Positions 37,264-45,523 are shown, numbered from the stretch's first letter. The stretch is 64,000 nucleotides of DNA from Polynucleobacter sp. MWH-UH23A (GCF_040409805.1 NZ_CP099572.1:496001-560000); one strand, 5' to 3'. The notes: generated by a model from the letters alone, not told the origin. Program-made: numbers and translations.

Positions 37264-38863
37264 ATTGTTTTAATTGCGTTGCAATTCGTCTAGTGAGTTT
37301 TGGTGGACTGGAGTCAATATGAAAGCGATGACGCTCTTCCTGCATGGCTAGGTCATCTGCCGTAAATCGATCAAATCGTCTCAAGTAATCTGCCCAAGTT
37401 TCAAAGACAAAGTATTCCAGAAATTTTCCAGCATGCTCTGCATCTTCAAACAAACTCCAAGAGAGAGCTCCTTGCTTTAATCGTGAACGTCTTGTTTTGG
37501 CCATGAGCCTTCTGAAGAGCTCAGCCTGCTCTGGATGAATATGATATTCCACGGAAATCATGACAGGGCCTTCATCGAGATCTATATCTCTAGAAGGATG
37601 GGGGCGCTCTATGGGGCAAACGGGGCTGAGATCTTCTGCCTCATGACCATGAATGCGATGCTTGCGTATTAATAGTAAGGCAATGATGCCAAAAACAGCG
37701 CTGGCAATCACGCCTGTAGTTACATCGGTAGAGTTAGTGATTTTCCCCCAAACGAATGCGCCTAATGCACTGCCACCCATCAGACTCATTTGATAGAAAG
37801 ACATGCCCCGTGCCCGAATCCAGTTGGGCAAGGAAAGTTGTGATGAAGTGCTGAGCGTATTACCAACGCTAAACCATGACATGCCACTCAAAATCATGAT
37901 GGGTGCCGCATACCAAAGGTTTGGTGCCAAAACTACCCCTGCAGAACTGATAGAAAGAAAAATAATTCCATAGCTAGCCATCTGTTGTGGTGTGAATTTC
38001 TCTCTTAAATAATGCAATTGCGACCCAATGATGATTGCCCCAAAACCAAGACAAGAGAGCAGCAGGGTGAAGGTGTTTGCATCGCCATTAAAGTGAGACT
38101 TTGCAATCACCGGCAGTAGAGCTAGTAAGCTGGAGGATTGCATGTAAAACAAGAAAGAGCGAATCAAAATCGAGCGCATCGGCTTTGATTGGCGAATATA
38201 TTGCGCTCCTACACGCATGGCGCCAAAAAATCGCTCGCCTGGCAAGGTAGAGATATAACTCTCATTCTTCCAGCGCAGGACAATGACACTCATGGCTAAA
38301 GATAAAATCATGTTGAGCGCAAACACATACTCCGTGCCAATTCCCGCGATGATGAAGCCAGCTATCAATGGACCCAAAATGCGTGAGGCATTCATGGCGA
38401 TAGAATTTAAGCCAAGGGCTAAGTGAAGGGTATCGCGCGGAACTAGATCCGGAACAATCGCTGCATATACGGGCCAGCGCATTGCTAGACCAACCCCATT
38501 AATAAATGTCAGCAGTAGCAAAAAGATCGGGTCTAGGAGGTTAAATACCGAAGATAAAAATAATAAAGTGGCATTGATAGCAAGCCACGCTTGGGTAAAC
38601 ACCAGAAAGTGTTTGCGATTCAGAATGTCTGCTAGTGCACCGCTGGGTAGACCAAATAAGAGTACGGGTAAGTTAGCAGCAGTTTGAACTAAGGCAATTA
38701 ATGTCGCCGAGTTCGTAAGCGAGGTCATCATCCAGGCTGCCGCCACATCGTTGGTGTACATGCACACATTAGCAACCAGCCAAGTGGTCCAGAGGGCGCG
38801 AAAGACAGGAATTCTGAGGGGTGCCAACCAGACCGGTAATTTGGATGGCGGAAGGGAATGCAT
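37262..38863 (-). CDS. MFS exporter with C-terminal soluble domain (MFS_3-like)
   Basis: About 533 residues. Some ten to twelve hydrophobic helices (residues 15-400) are followed by a soluble tail of about 100 residues (VEYHIHPEQAELFRRLMA ... LEYFVFETWADYLRRF) resembling an antibiotic-biosynthesis-monooxygenase fold. That overall layout is usual for MFS_3 (EntS-related) transporters. EntS-like proteins export siderophores, and the Fur-box-led operon it closes makes an iron-related substrate possible but unproven. The second in-frame ATG (38863) is preferred, being 6 bases after AAGGG. Confidence 0.82.
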   Translation of the reverse strand: MHSLPPSKLPVWLAPLRIPVFRALWTTWLVANVCMYTNDVAAAWMMTSLTNSATLIALVQTAANLPVLLFGLPSGALADILNRKHFLVFTQAWLAINATLLFLSSVFNLLDPIFLLLLTFINGVGLAMRWPVYAAIVPDLVPRDTLHLALGLNSIAMNASRILGPLIAGFIIAGIGTEYVFALNMILSLAMSVIVLRWKNESYISTLPGERFFGAMRVGAQYIRQSKPMRSILIRSFLFYMQSSSLLALLPVIAKSHFNGDANTFTLLLSCLGFGAIIIGSQLHYLREKFTPQQMASYGIIFLSISSAGVVLAPNLWYAAPIMILSGMSWFSVGNTLSTSSQLSLPNWIRARGMSFYQMSLMGGSALGAFVWGKITNSTDVTTGVIASAVFGIIALLLIRKHRIHGHEAEDLSPVCPIERPHPSRDIDLDEGPVMISVEYHIHPEQAELFRRLMAKTRRSRLKQGALSWSLFEDAEHAGKFLEYFVFETWADYLRRFDRFTADDLAMQEERHRFHIDSSPPKLTRRIATQLKQ

Positions 38864-38902
38864 ACTCATCCCTTCATTATTACTCAGAGTGTTATTTGTT
38901 GC

Positions 38903-39343
38903 CTAAGGAGATGAAGCTCGAGTCGAGGTCCCACTTGATCTAGCAATTCCGTGGAAGATAAAGATTGCGAAGAAGATTAATCCGAGAATCCAGTGGATCA
39001 TTTCACTGCCTTCATGAAGCTCTTCGGGCCCGTAGTACAAGAGCATTGCTGTGATAACTAGAACTGCCAAGAAGACTAGCTGCGATATTCCGCTGATCAG
39101 ATTTTTCTTGGCCTTAAGACCAGCCTTGATATGAAAAGGTAAGACCGTGCCAAAGGCAATTAACGCAATTGCTGCAGAAACGCCATGCATGATAAGAACT
39201 GTTCTATCGCCAAGCAATGATCGAGAGATATGAAACTCATTACCAAGTAAAAAGGCGATGCCTGACAGAGAGCAAACGCATAAAACACTAATCGTGAACC
39301 AACGTTGCCAGTTCGGCATCTTACCCAATCCATGTTTCTTCAT
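38903..39343 (-). CDS. four-helix membrane protein, candidate di-haem b-type
   Basis: 146 residues, four membrane helices. His53 and His71 bracket helix 2, and His117 and His131 bracket helix 4; two histidine pairs in facing helices is the cytochrome b561/DUF4405-like arrangement for two haems b. It would pass electrons across the membrane. The gene start overlaps the apbE stop (ATGA), and an FMN-binding protein precedes that, so a shared redox path is likely. Haem binding is inferred, not shown. Confidence 0.7.
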   Translation of the reverse strand: MKKHGLGKMPNWQRWFTISVLCVCSLSGIAFLLGNEFHISRSLLGDRTVLIMHGVSAAIALIAFGTVLPFHIKAGLKAKKNLISGISQLVFLAVLVITAMLLYYGPEELHEGSEMIHWILGLIFFAIFIFHGIARSSGTSTRASSP

Positions 39344-40143
39344 AGGGCAATCTCAATTGCTTGCGCTGAATACTTCTGAAAACAGGGATGGGAATCATCT
39401 TTGCTGATAGCAAAGATCTTGGTGAGAGCGTCCGCATAAATACATTCCGGTGCAATTACCGAATAAGACTCTGTAAATTCAATTTGCTCCATTGTTTGAG
39501 GATTAACGATATGCCCTTGATTGAATTTAGAGTGATCGCAATAGTAGAGTCCGCTACTGGCAATGGCGCCATTCTCAAGGGAGCCCAATGAAATCAGCTC
39601 ATGCGGATTGGCTGGGTTGCGCACTTGAACTTCTTGGGCAAGATTTCCAAATACCCGCAAATCACCACCTGCATTTACAAAGCCAGACACAACACCGCAT
39701 TGTTGTAGCGCCTCAACTGCTTTATCGACAGCAAATCCTTTGGCAATGCCGCCTAGATCTAGGGTGAGCTGAGTTTTCGAAGAGACTAAGTTGGGCTCAA
39801 TTAGCTTGAGATCCATGATGCTACCGCAGGATATATTTAAGCGTTCAGAGTGCTTTGGTAGTAAGCCAGAACTAACTAACTTTCCACCAACACCACAGTC
39901 GAACATGCCATTTGTGCTTTCACATAATTCTTGAGCAATTCGAAGAACCTGAAAAGTCCATTGATGCACCAAAATAGTTTTGGTATGAGCGTGTGCATTA
40001 ATTTGAGACAGTTCGCTGTTGGGGTTATGGAAGCCCATTAAATCTTGGACTAATTCAATAGCAGCAAAAGCTTGGTCGATGGCGCAATCATTGTCAGCGG
40101 CAATCTCAACATAGGTTCCAAGGAGGGGTTTGCAACGAATCAT
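39340..40143 (-). CDS. apbE: FAD:protein FMN transferase
   Basis: 267 residues from MIRCKPLLGTYVEI. The family blocks LDLGGIAKGFAVDKAVEAL, NAGGDLRVFG and GAIASSGLYYCDH are clear. ApbE attaches FMN through a phosphoester to Ser/Thr of target proteins, and the adjacent FMN-binding protein is the obvious target. The ATG at 40143 overlaps its stop (ATGA). Unlike most ApbE it shows no lipoprotein or signal sequence with either possible start, so flavinylation before export is possible. Confidence 0.9.
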   Translation of the reverse strand: MIRCKPLLGTYVEIAADNDCAIDQAFAAIELVQDLMGFHNPNSELSQINAHAHTKTILVHQWTFQVLRIAQELCESTNGMFDCGVGGKLVSSGLLPKHSERLNISCGSIMDLKLIEPNLVSSKTQLTLDLGGIAKGFAVDKAVEALQQCGVVSGFVNAGGDLRVFGNLAQEVQVRNPANPHELISLGSLENGAIASSGLYYCDHSKFNQGHIVNPQTMEQIEFTESYSVIAPECIYADALTKIFAISKDDSHPCFQKYSAQAIEIAL

Positions 40144-40682
40144 TTTGACTTGGGTTTGAGTGCTAAGTCGTACATCACCATGATTCTCTTGACTCCATCG
40201 GTGAGATGCTTGCAAGAAAGAGTGGCCCCAGAAATATTCTGAATATCCTTCTTAAGCTTCAAAGGATCTTCGGCAGTTTTTCCAACAAATTGCTTGCGCC
40301 AGCTATCTTCGGCCACTTCATATCCATAGGACTCAACGTATTCCATGATTTCGATACCTTGAACCGTGCCGTTTGGGGCAATGCCAACTGCATAAGTGAT
40401 CATTTCATGTTTGCCAACCACTTCGTCTACTATGAAATAGCTTCCATCTGCTGCTTTCCAGGTTCTATCCCCTTTAAAAGCTTGTCGGACGCTAGAAGCC
40501 GACTGCATCTTGTCTTGGATATCCTCGCTCAATACGATGGGGTATTTAGTAAATTGTTTATTCGGAAAGATCAGCTTCTGAGCTTGTTCGGCGGATACAT
40601 AAATTTTTGCATGCGCATAGATGGGCGCGCCCACCAAGGCTATGCCAGTAATTGCTACTAGCGGACTAGGATTCCATTTCAT
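40140..40682 (-). CDS. exported FMN-binding-domain protein
   Basis: 180 residues. A signal peptide ends at about residue 24 (APIYAHA). The C-terminal FMN-binding domain holds SGATLS at residues 151-156; by analogy with NqrC-type motifs the last Ser (156) is the probable FMN attachment site. It is likely a periplasmic one-electron or two-electron carrier. ApbE is encoded next and overlaps, and the candidate haem protein follows. Confidence 0.87.
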   Translation of the reverse strand: MKWNPSPLVAITGIALVGAPIYAHAKIYVSAEQAQKLIFPNKQFTKYPIVLSEDIQDKMQSASSVRQAFKGDRTWKAADGSYFIVDEVVGKHEMITYAVGIAPNGTVQGIEIMEYVESYGYEVAEDSWRKQFVGKTAEDPLKLKKDIQNISGATLSCKHLTDGVKRIMVMYDLALKPKSK

Positions 40683-40696
40683 AAGGTTGATCTCTA

Positions 40697-40876
40697 TTAG
40701 AGTGACAAGAGTTCATTCGCCTCATAACAAAGCGTTTGTATTTCTTGATTGCTTGATTTTGAGTTAGATAAGGCATCAAACATCATCAATGCTCTTTCTC
40801 TTGCTGTAGGGCATTGTGTAGTTTGAAACTTCAACAGATAGGTTGTCGCACCAATCAGTAGATTCTGAATTTCCAT
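40697..40876 (-). CDS. small protein of 59 residues in the Fur-linked operon
   Basis: 59 residues from MEIQNLLIGATTYLLKFQ, no family recognised. Predicted helical, with Cys at about residue 21 and 49 and no membrane helix or signal. An AACGAGGGAAATGTC ribosome region precedes the ATG at 40876. The gap is 23 bp to the preceding outer-membrane gene and 14 bp to the FMN-binding gene, so it is within the operon. Longer frames upstream overlap that gene and are rejected. Confidence 0.65.
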   Translation of the reverse strand: MEIQNLLIGATTYLLKFQTTQCPTARERALMMFDALSNSKSSNQEIQTLCYEANELLSL

Positions 40877-40899
40877 GACATTTCCCTCGTTAGATTGCT

Positions 40900-41823
40900 T
40901 TAGTATTTTCCTATCGGAAAGCCGACCTTCACAATAAACTCGTTCAAACCATGTGAGTCCCATACTCGAGCGTTTGAGCATTCTGCAGTTCCTGCTCCCA
41001 TGCAAGTGCCGCCTTTCAGTTGATAGCGCCATGCGGCCGTAAACCACCAGTCTTTTGAGGCGTAGTGCAAATTTGGCCCAACAAAAGTGGCTTTCTGAGT
41101 TTGGTTTTGTAGGTTGTAACTAGAGTAGTCATTATGAAATCTCGCTTCTACACCCCCAAACCATTTAGGAGCAAATCGGTAACTGGCGCCAACTAGAAAG
41201 TCCAGCATGGACTCTGGTGCGTTACCCGAAGGGGCAAACTTTAGTTGTTCATTGGCTACTACTATATTTGCTGCCGTAATAAGTTTGTCATCAATAAAAT
41301 TTGATTGAAGCAAAAGTCTTGCCTCTAATTCATTTTTATTTTTGCCAATTGTTGGCTCCAAATAAAGACCAACACCTACAGGAGAGGTAACTGGGTTGGT
41401 TATTCTGTAAATTGCCTCAAGCGACCCACCTTCGATTCCGCTTTTGCGGTATGGCGCTGCGGGATTCCATGAGCCGACTGGAACTGGTTGTCCGCTCGTG
41501 CATGTTGGACTATCTTCGCAATTATTGTAATTTTGGTTGGCATTTACATAGTAGGCATTGAGATAGCCAGCAATTTGAAAGTCATTTGTAAGGCCATACT
41601 CCAGCTCCGATCTAGATACCCAAGCGTTATATGAGCCGGATGCTTGTTGTTTAGTTAATTGAAGACGCTGCTCAAATTCAAGCTCACCTTTGGGTTGCAA
41701 ATCAAGGGTGTAAATCCAGCCAAATGCTCCCTCACCAGCATGAGCCATTGAGAGGTGAAAGAGGGTTACAAGGAATAGGACAAAGAAAAATAAGGATTTG
41801 AGGCTTAATTTTGGGGTTTTCAT
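40900..41823 (-). CDS. outer-membrane beta-barrel-like protein, Fur-box-led operon
   Basis: 307 residues. A signal peptide ends MAHAG. The mature chain alternates short amphipathic strands with aromatic turns and ends in a strand with FPIGKY, suggesting a monomeric barrel (DUF6662-like). Two cysteine pairs fall in loops (NCEDSPTC, CMGAGTAEC). The ATG at 41823 follows a strong Fur-box-like sequence at 41839-41857. It is the first gene of a six-gene operon. Its substrate is unknown. Confidence 0.75.
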   Translation of the reverse strand: MKTPKLSLKSLFFFVLFLVTLFHLSMAHAGEGAFGWIYTLDLQPKGELEFEQRLQLTKQQASGSYNAWVSRSELEYGLTNDFQIAGYLNAYYVNANQNYNNCEDSPTCTSGQPVPVGSWNPAAPYRKSGIEGGSLEAIYRITNPVTSPVGVGLYLEPTIGKNKNELEARLLLQSNFIDDKLITAANIVVANEQLKFAPSGNAPESMLDFLVGASYRFAPKWFGGVEARFHNDYSSYNLQNQTQKATFVGPNLHYASKDWWFTAAWRYQLKGGTCMGAGTAECSNARVWDSHGLNEFIVKVGFPIGKY

Positions 41824-41838
41824 GGGTTGGTACTTATT

Positions 41839-41857
41839 AATAATGAGAATCGTTATC
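41839..41857. promoter_or_regulatory. Fur box
   Basis: AATAATGAGAATCGTTATC matches 16 of 19 positions of the Fur consensus GATAATGATAATCATTATC. It lies 16 bp upstream of the 41823 start, where repression of the minus-strand operon is expected. A weaker TGAGAAT-ATT copy follows at about 41869-41885. Confidence 0.75.
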
Positions 41858-41942
41858 AATAATATACCATAAATGAGAATTATTCCTATTTACTTTTAGG
41901 TACAAGCAAGGGTCTTAGCCCCATCCTTATGTATTTGACGGC

Positions 41943-42545
41943 TTATTTGCGTAGAAGCTCTAGAGAATCAGGGCGTCGAATTAACAGCCCCTCTTTTTCT
42001 AGTGTGGCAATGGCGCGATATAAGGCTTCGTGTGTTACGCCAATCTCTGATGCCATGGATTTCAAATCTGATTGAAGTTGAAGGGCGCCTGCTTTGCCTT
42101 CCGTTTCAATTAAGTGAACAAGTTTGCTTTTGATGTCTTTTAATCCTAAGCGTTCTGACTGGGTTCTCAGGCGCATGATTTCTTTGCTGAGTAATTGAAC
42201 CCACTTTAAAGAAAAACTGCTATCCATCAATGCATCTCTTAATGACTGGATGGGTAGGGTGATAGCCATCCCAGAGTGTGTCGCAATGGCATCACAGTGA
42301 TAGACGTCTGTTAATAGACTCGCTTCACTGACAAACCCACCTTTGCATCTTTGAAGGGTGATAGGTTCGCCATGCCGATTTGCTCGCGTCAAAATGACTT
42401 CGCCTGAAACCACAAAATACATATATTCAGGTTTGTTCCCTTGATGAAAGAGATGGTCGCCTCGGCTGAAGGATCGGCTACGGCATTCGCTCAGCAGCCC
42501 CTTGGGCAGAAGGTTCTTTAGGATTTCAGGTATATAAAAGTCCAT
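41943..42545 (-). CDS. Crp/Fnr-family transcriptional regulator
   Basis: 200 residues. A cyclic-nucleotide-type effector domain (FSRGDHLFHQGNKPEYMYFV, VSGEVILTRA) and a C-terminal winged helix (MASEIGVTHEALYRAIATLE) are plain. No N-terminal FNR-type cysteine cluster is seen. The ATG has no ribosome site; a perfect palindrome abuts it. Signal unknown; it is divergent from small membrane genes. Confidence 0.88.
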   Translation of the reverse strand: MDFYIPEILKNLLPKGLLSECRSRSFSRGDHLFHQGNKPEYMYFVVSGEVILTRANRHGEPITLQRCKGGFVSEASLLTDVYHCDAIATHSGMAITLPIQSLRDALMDSSFSLKWVQLLSKEIMRLRTQSERLGLKDIKSKLVHLIETEGKAGALQLQSDLKSMASEIGVTHEALYRAIATLEKEGLLIRRPDSLELLRK

Positions 42546-42560
42546 ATGATTTGGATCATA
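42545..42560. promoter_or_regulatory. Crp/Fnr-type operator palindrome
   Basis: TATGAT-TTGG-ATCATA is a perfect 6-4-6 palindrome whose TGAT/ATCA core matches the FNR/Crp half-site spacing. It touches the start codon of the regulator (CAT at 42543-42545), so binding would block its own expression, and it lies 56 bp before the divergent DUF2892 gene. Confidence 0.6.
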
Positions 42561-42616
42561 CGCTTTTTGGTATTCATGGCTAATAATATGAAAAGAGATA
42601 TCAATAGGAGGTTTAT

Positions 42617-42835
42617 ATGAAATGCAATGTTGGCGGTATCGATCGTGTTTTACGTATTGCAGTTGGCTTGGTGCTCATTGCACTGGCGGCAAGCAATGTC
42701 ATCGGCATATGGGGCTGGATTGGCCTTGTTCCATTGCTAACCGGTTTATTTAGATTCTGTCCTTTATATCCAATCTTGGGTATAAATTCCTGCGGCACCG
42801 GTACTGGCTGCGGTGGTGGCGGTTGCTTTAAATAA
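42617..42835 (+). CDS. DUF2892-family small membrane protein
   Basis: 72 residues. It starts MKCNVGGIDRVLRIAVGLVL and has two membrane helices (LIALAASNVIGIWGWIGLVP region and FCPLYPIL). This is the DUF2892/YgaP-like membrane domain without a rhodanese. The C-terminus (NSCGTGTGCGGGGCF) is Cys/Gly-rich and could bind a metal. A strong AGGAGG ribosome site precedes. Followed after 30 bp by the next gene. Confidence 0.82.
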   Translation: MKCNVGGIDRVLRIAVGLVLIALAASNVIGIWGWIGLVPLLTGLFRFCPLYPILGINSCGTGTGCGGGGCFK

Positions 42836-42865
42836 TATTGTTGAACCAGTGGCAGGAGTCTCTCA

Positions 42866-43414
42866 ATGAATATGACGCACTACATGGAGTTACTGGCTGT
42901 TAATCAGCCGTGGAATTTAATTATCTTTATGGCAATACCTGTTGTGCTTGCTGAGACTTTAGCGATTACAGAACTGTATTTATTATTTACCCGAAAGTTC
43001 GGTGGTGCAGTTTATTATCTCAATCGCTTTGCAGGTATAGCGGTAGGTTTGTATTTCATTGGCATCATTTATTACGTGATCAGTAATGCGATTGTTCCAA
43101 TCACCAGGGCAGGTGAGTGGAGAACGGTGATTGATGTGCTTGCGGTTGGTAGTTATGTAGTCGCTGGTCTGCCTTTGGTATGGATAGCCTTACAAGAGCT
43201 AGGCTTAGTGAATAAAGCCTTAGATCAAATGAGCAAGCTCAAAATCCATGCTATTTGTGTGGCTCTATTCTTGGTATTTGGCCATATTGCGATGATTGCT
43301 GGAATGCTCGATCCAGGCCTACTCGGCTATCAAGGCCCTCATCAAATGATGGGTAATGGTCAAGAAGTGCCTATGAAGGAAATGCCAATGGGTAATTCAG
43401 CACATATGCATTGA
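42866..43414 (+). CDS. integral membrane protein with Met/His-rich tail
   Basis: 182 residues, about four helices (residues 18-40, 48-75, 88-112, 124-150). I recognise the general type (a DUF6803-like family) but not a function. The tail HQMMGNGQEVPMKEMP then MGNSAHMH is rich in Met and His, a pattern seen at Cu or other soft-metal sites. Cotranscription with the DUF2892 gene is likely. Confidence 0.7.
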   Translation: MNMTHYMELLAVNQPWNLIIFMAIPVVLAETLAITELYLLFTRKFGGAVYYLNRFAGIAVGLYFIGIIYYVISNAIVPITRAGEWRTVIDVLAVGSYVVAGLPLVWIALQELGLVNKALDQMSKLKIHAICVALFLVFGHIAMIAGMLDPGLLGYQGPHQMMGNGQEVPMKEMPMGNSAHMH

Positions 43415-43471
43415 GCAAGAAAAAACGACAAAAATAGTAAAACCTAGAGAATTGGGTTTAGAATTCGCCTC

Positions 43472-43825
43472 ATGTTGCTGCGTCGTAAAACATTCCCTCT
43501 GCTACTGTGCCTTTGCCTGATTGCTTTTAAGGTAGCCGCTTCTAGTATTTTTGTCCAGGCTGCTATTGAGCGTGCAGAGTTAGCGGGTGATTATGGAAGC
43601 ATCGTCGCTATGCAACTGAATCCAGATACGGCAGAGACAGGGGATGACAATGGCAAAGTACACACTATGTACTTAATGAGTCATGTCACCGCCAATATTT
43701 CTACTGCTCAAATCCCCATCTATCCACCACAGACTAGATCTATTGAGTATTTTGTGGCTGACAAAGTTTTGCTTACTCAAAATTTTCCTGAGGCGGTGTT
43801 TAAACCGCCCAAAACATCTACCTAA
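43472..43825 (+). CDS. hypothetical exported protein
   Basis: 117 residues, not recognised. An N-terminal hydrophobic segment (FPLLLCLCLIAFKVAAS) looks like a signal peptide. The mature part is mixed with a repeated AIERAELAGDYGSIV helix-like stretch. It lies between the membrane gene and pal in the same direction. Confidence 0.6.
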   Translation: MLLRRKTFPLLLCLCLIAFKVAASSIFVQAAIERAELAGDYGSIVAMQLNPDTAETGDDNGKVHTMYLMSHVTANISTAQIPIYPPQTRSIEYFVADKVLLTQNFPEAVFKPPKTST

Positions 43826-43837
43826 ATTTCATTAGGT

Positions 43838-43862
43838 TGGCGAACTTCTGTGTGGAGTTCGC
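43838..43862 (+). other. hairpin before pal
   Basis: GGCGAACT and AGTTCGCC form an 8-bp stem around a 9-base loop, with no following T tract. It may be a processing or pausing structure, or a weak terminator, ahead of pal. Confidence 0.4.
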
Positions 43863-43912
43863 CGTGATGTTGTTTGGCTACAAGCTTGTGGCCACTTTCG
43901 GGAAATATATCC

Positions 43913-44410
43913 ATGTTTAAATTTTTAAAAGTATTGCCATTGCCATTGGCATTGCTGGTTTTATTTGTATCTGCCTGTAGTAGCGTAAAACTAGATGACA
44001 CGAACCCAGTTGCTACAGTTAATGCAGGTGGTTCTTCTGGTTACGATCCGATTAGTGATCCAAAGTCCAGTGTTTATGGAAAGCGTCCCATCTATTTTGA
44101 GTTTGATAGCTACACCATTGATCCTAAGTACGCTTCAGTTATTTCAGCGCATGCTGAATACCTGAGGGCTTTCCAGAAGCAAAAAGCTTCGGTCATTATT
44201 CAAGGCAATACGGACGATAGGGGTACTGCCGAGTACAACCTGGCATTGGGTCAGCGTCGCTCTCAGGCAGTAAAAAATGCACTCATTAAGCAGGGTGTTA
44301 GCGAGTCTCAGCTTGAGGCAGTGAGCTTTGGTAAAGAGAAGCCTGTGAATCCAGCGCAAACAGAGGCGGCTTTTAAAGAAAATCGCCGCGCCGATTTCGT
44401 TTACCAATAA
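43913..44410 (+). CDS. pal: peptidoglycan-associated lipoprotein (Pal-like, OmpA family)
   Basis: 165 residues. Lipobox VSAC, then an OmpA/Pal domain: IYFEFDSYTIDPKY, QGNTDDRGTAEYNLALGQRR and the SFGKEKPVNP end. Pal links the outer membrane to peptidoglycan in the Tol-Pal system. No tol genes are in the window, so this may be a second Pal or a detached one. The ATG at 43913 follows GGGA and starts a clean signal. Confidence 0.85.
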   Translation: MFKFLKVLPLPLALLVLFVSACSSVKLDDTNPVATVNAGGSSGYDPISDPKSSVYGKRPIYFEFDSYTIDPKYASVISAHAEYLRAFQKQKASVIIQGNTDDRGTAEYNLALGQRRSQAVKNALIKQGVSESQLEAVSFGKEKPVNPAQTEAAFKENRRADFVYQ

Positions 44411-44425
44411 CAACGGAGTCTATAA

Positions 44426-44929
44426 ATGAAAAAGTTATACATACTCAGTTGTGTAGGGACGATGATGCTTGCTGCTTGCGCACAAAACCCGCCAGCAAAT
44501 AATTCAGCTCAAGCCGCTAAGGCGCCAATGCCCATTCATTCTGAATCGGTTTCTAAGCGACTTAACGCCTGTATTGTTCGTAGTAATCAAAGTGCAGATG
44601 CTTTACTGGTCGATAGTCAGATTATTGCCGTCAGTAGAAATAATCCACATGCAAAAAGCTTGTTTAGCTCACCCGATAAGTTGACGGATGAGCAGGCCAA
44701 GGCGTTAACAAACTATTTAGCCGAAGCGAATACGTGCCGCCCGATCGCCCTTGAGGGCGCTAGCCCAGAGATGACGGCTGTATATCAAGATTTCTTCAAG
44801 CGTATTGATAGCCTCTATGCAGATCTGATTGCTAGAAAAATTACGATTGGTGTAGCTAATCAAGAGCGGCAATTGCTAATACAAGATGCGCATCTCAAGC
44901 GCGTAGCTATTCAGGCAAAAAACAAATAA
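44426..44929 (+). CDS. hypothetical lipoprotein
   Basis: 167 residues. Lipobox LAAC at residues 15-18. The mature part is helical, with cysteines in NACIVRS and NTCRPI. No family recognised. It begins 15 bp after pal with an ACGGAG ribosome site, so probably one operon. Confidence 0.7.
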   Translation: MKKLYILSCVGTMMLAACAQNPPANNSAQAAKAPMPIHSESVSKRLNACIVRSNQSADALLVDSQIIAVSRNNPHAKSLFSSPDKLTDEQAKALTNYLAEANTCRPIALEGASPEMTAVYQDFFKRIDSLYADLIARKITIGVANQERQLLIQDAHLKRVAIQAKNK

Positions 44930-44941
44930 GGAGAGCAGGCA

Positions 44942-45247
44942 ATGCCAAGGTATAAATTCGCTTGTCGCTCTTGCAAGTTTGAGTGCGTGAGCAGCATAGG
45001 AAAGGAGGTGGGGCCATATTCCTCAAAGGTGGCGATGGTTTGTAAAAACTGCTCCACCATTGATGAGTACACGGTCGCTCATCCTGGAAGTATCAATTCG
45101 GAAATAAGTAAATTGCCAGTGTGTAAACATTGCTCGTCAAGCTCCCATTTAATTGAATGGGATGGCTTGACGTGCCCGCATTGCAATAAGAGTATGAGGG
45201 CTTTGGGTAGTGATATGAATGTGGAACGACCATTTAAGTATTGGTAG
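44942..45247 (+). CDS. small double zinc-ribbon protein
   Basis: 101 residues with four CxxC pairs: CRSC, CKNC, CKHC and CPHC, likely two zinc ribbons. Fold resembles zinc-ribbon domains used in nucleic-acid or protein contacts, but no function is known. It follows 12 bp after the lipoprotein gene with a GGAG ribosome site. Confidence 0.75.
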   Translation: MPRYKFACRSCKFECVSSIGKEVGPYSSKVAMVCKNCSTIDEYTVAHPGSINSEISKLPVCKHCSSSSHLIEWDGLTCPHCNKSMRALGSDMNVERPFKYW

Positions 45248-45262
45248 GGGTATGATGTATCC

Positions 45263-45457
45263 ATGACTAATACCCATTCTCAACAGACGCCTACTCAAAG
45301 CGAAGAGAGGGCAGAAGATCGCACCGAGGAAGTATTTGACGAGGCGTCTGATGCGAAAGATCAAGAGACCAAACAAGCCAATCAACCCAAGAGAGCCCTC
45401 AGTAAGCGAGAGATCATGGAGCAATTATCTCGTGAGCGCTTTCCTTGGGATGAATGA
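45263..45457 (+). CDS. small charged hypothetical protein
   Basis: 64 residues, strongly charged (Glu/Asp/Lys/Arg/Gln), no membrane helix, probably disordered with a short helical C-terminal part REIMEQLSRERFPWDE. Not recognised. In the same direction as its neighbours. Confidence 0.5.
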   Translation: MTNTHSQQTPTQSEERAEDRTEEVFDEASDAKDQETKQANQPKRALSKREIMEQLSRERFPWDE

Positions 45458-45523
45458 ACACCCTGGAGTGTAGATCTTGAATAAAGCGGTGGACTTGTAA
45501 TACGGTAAGCATAGAATGAAAGG

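Noticed and set aside
37262..37600. Soluble tail of the MFS protein as a novel fusion
   Set aside because: The MFS_3 family normally carries this tail.
45458..45523. Mg2+ leader or riboswitch ahead of mgtA
   Set aside because: The 66-bp gap is too short and shows no M-box-like elements.
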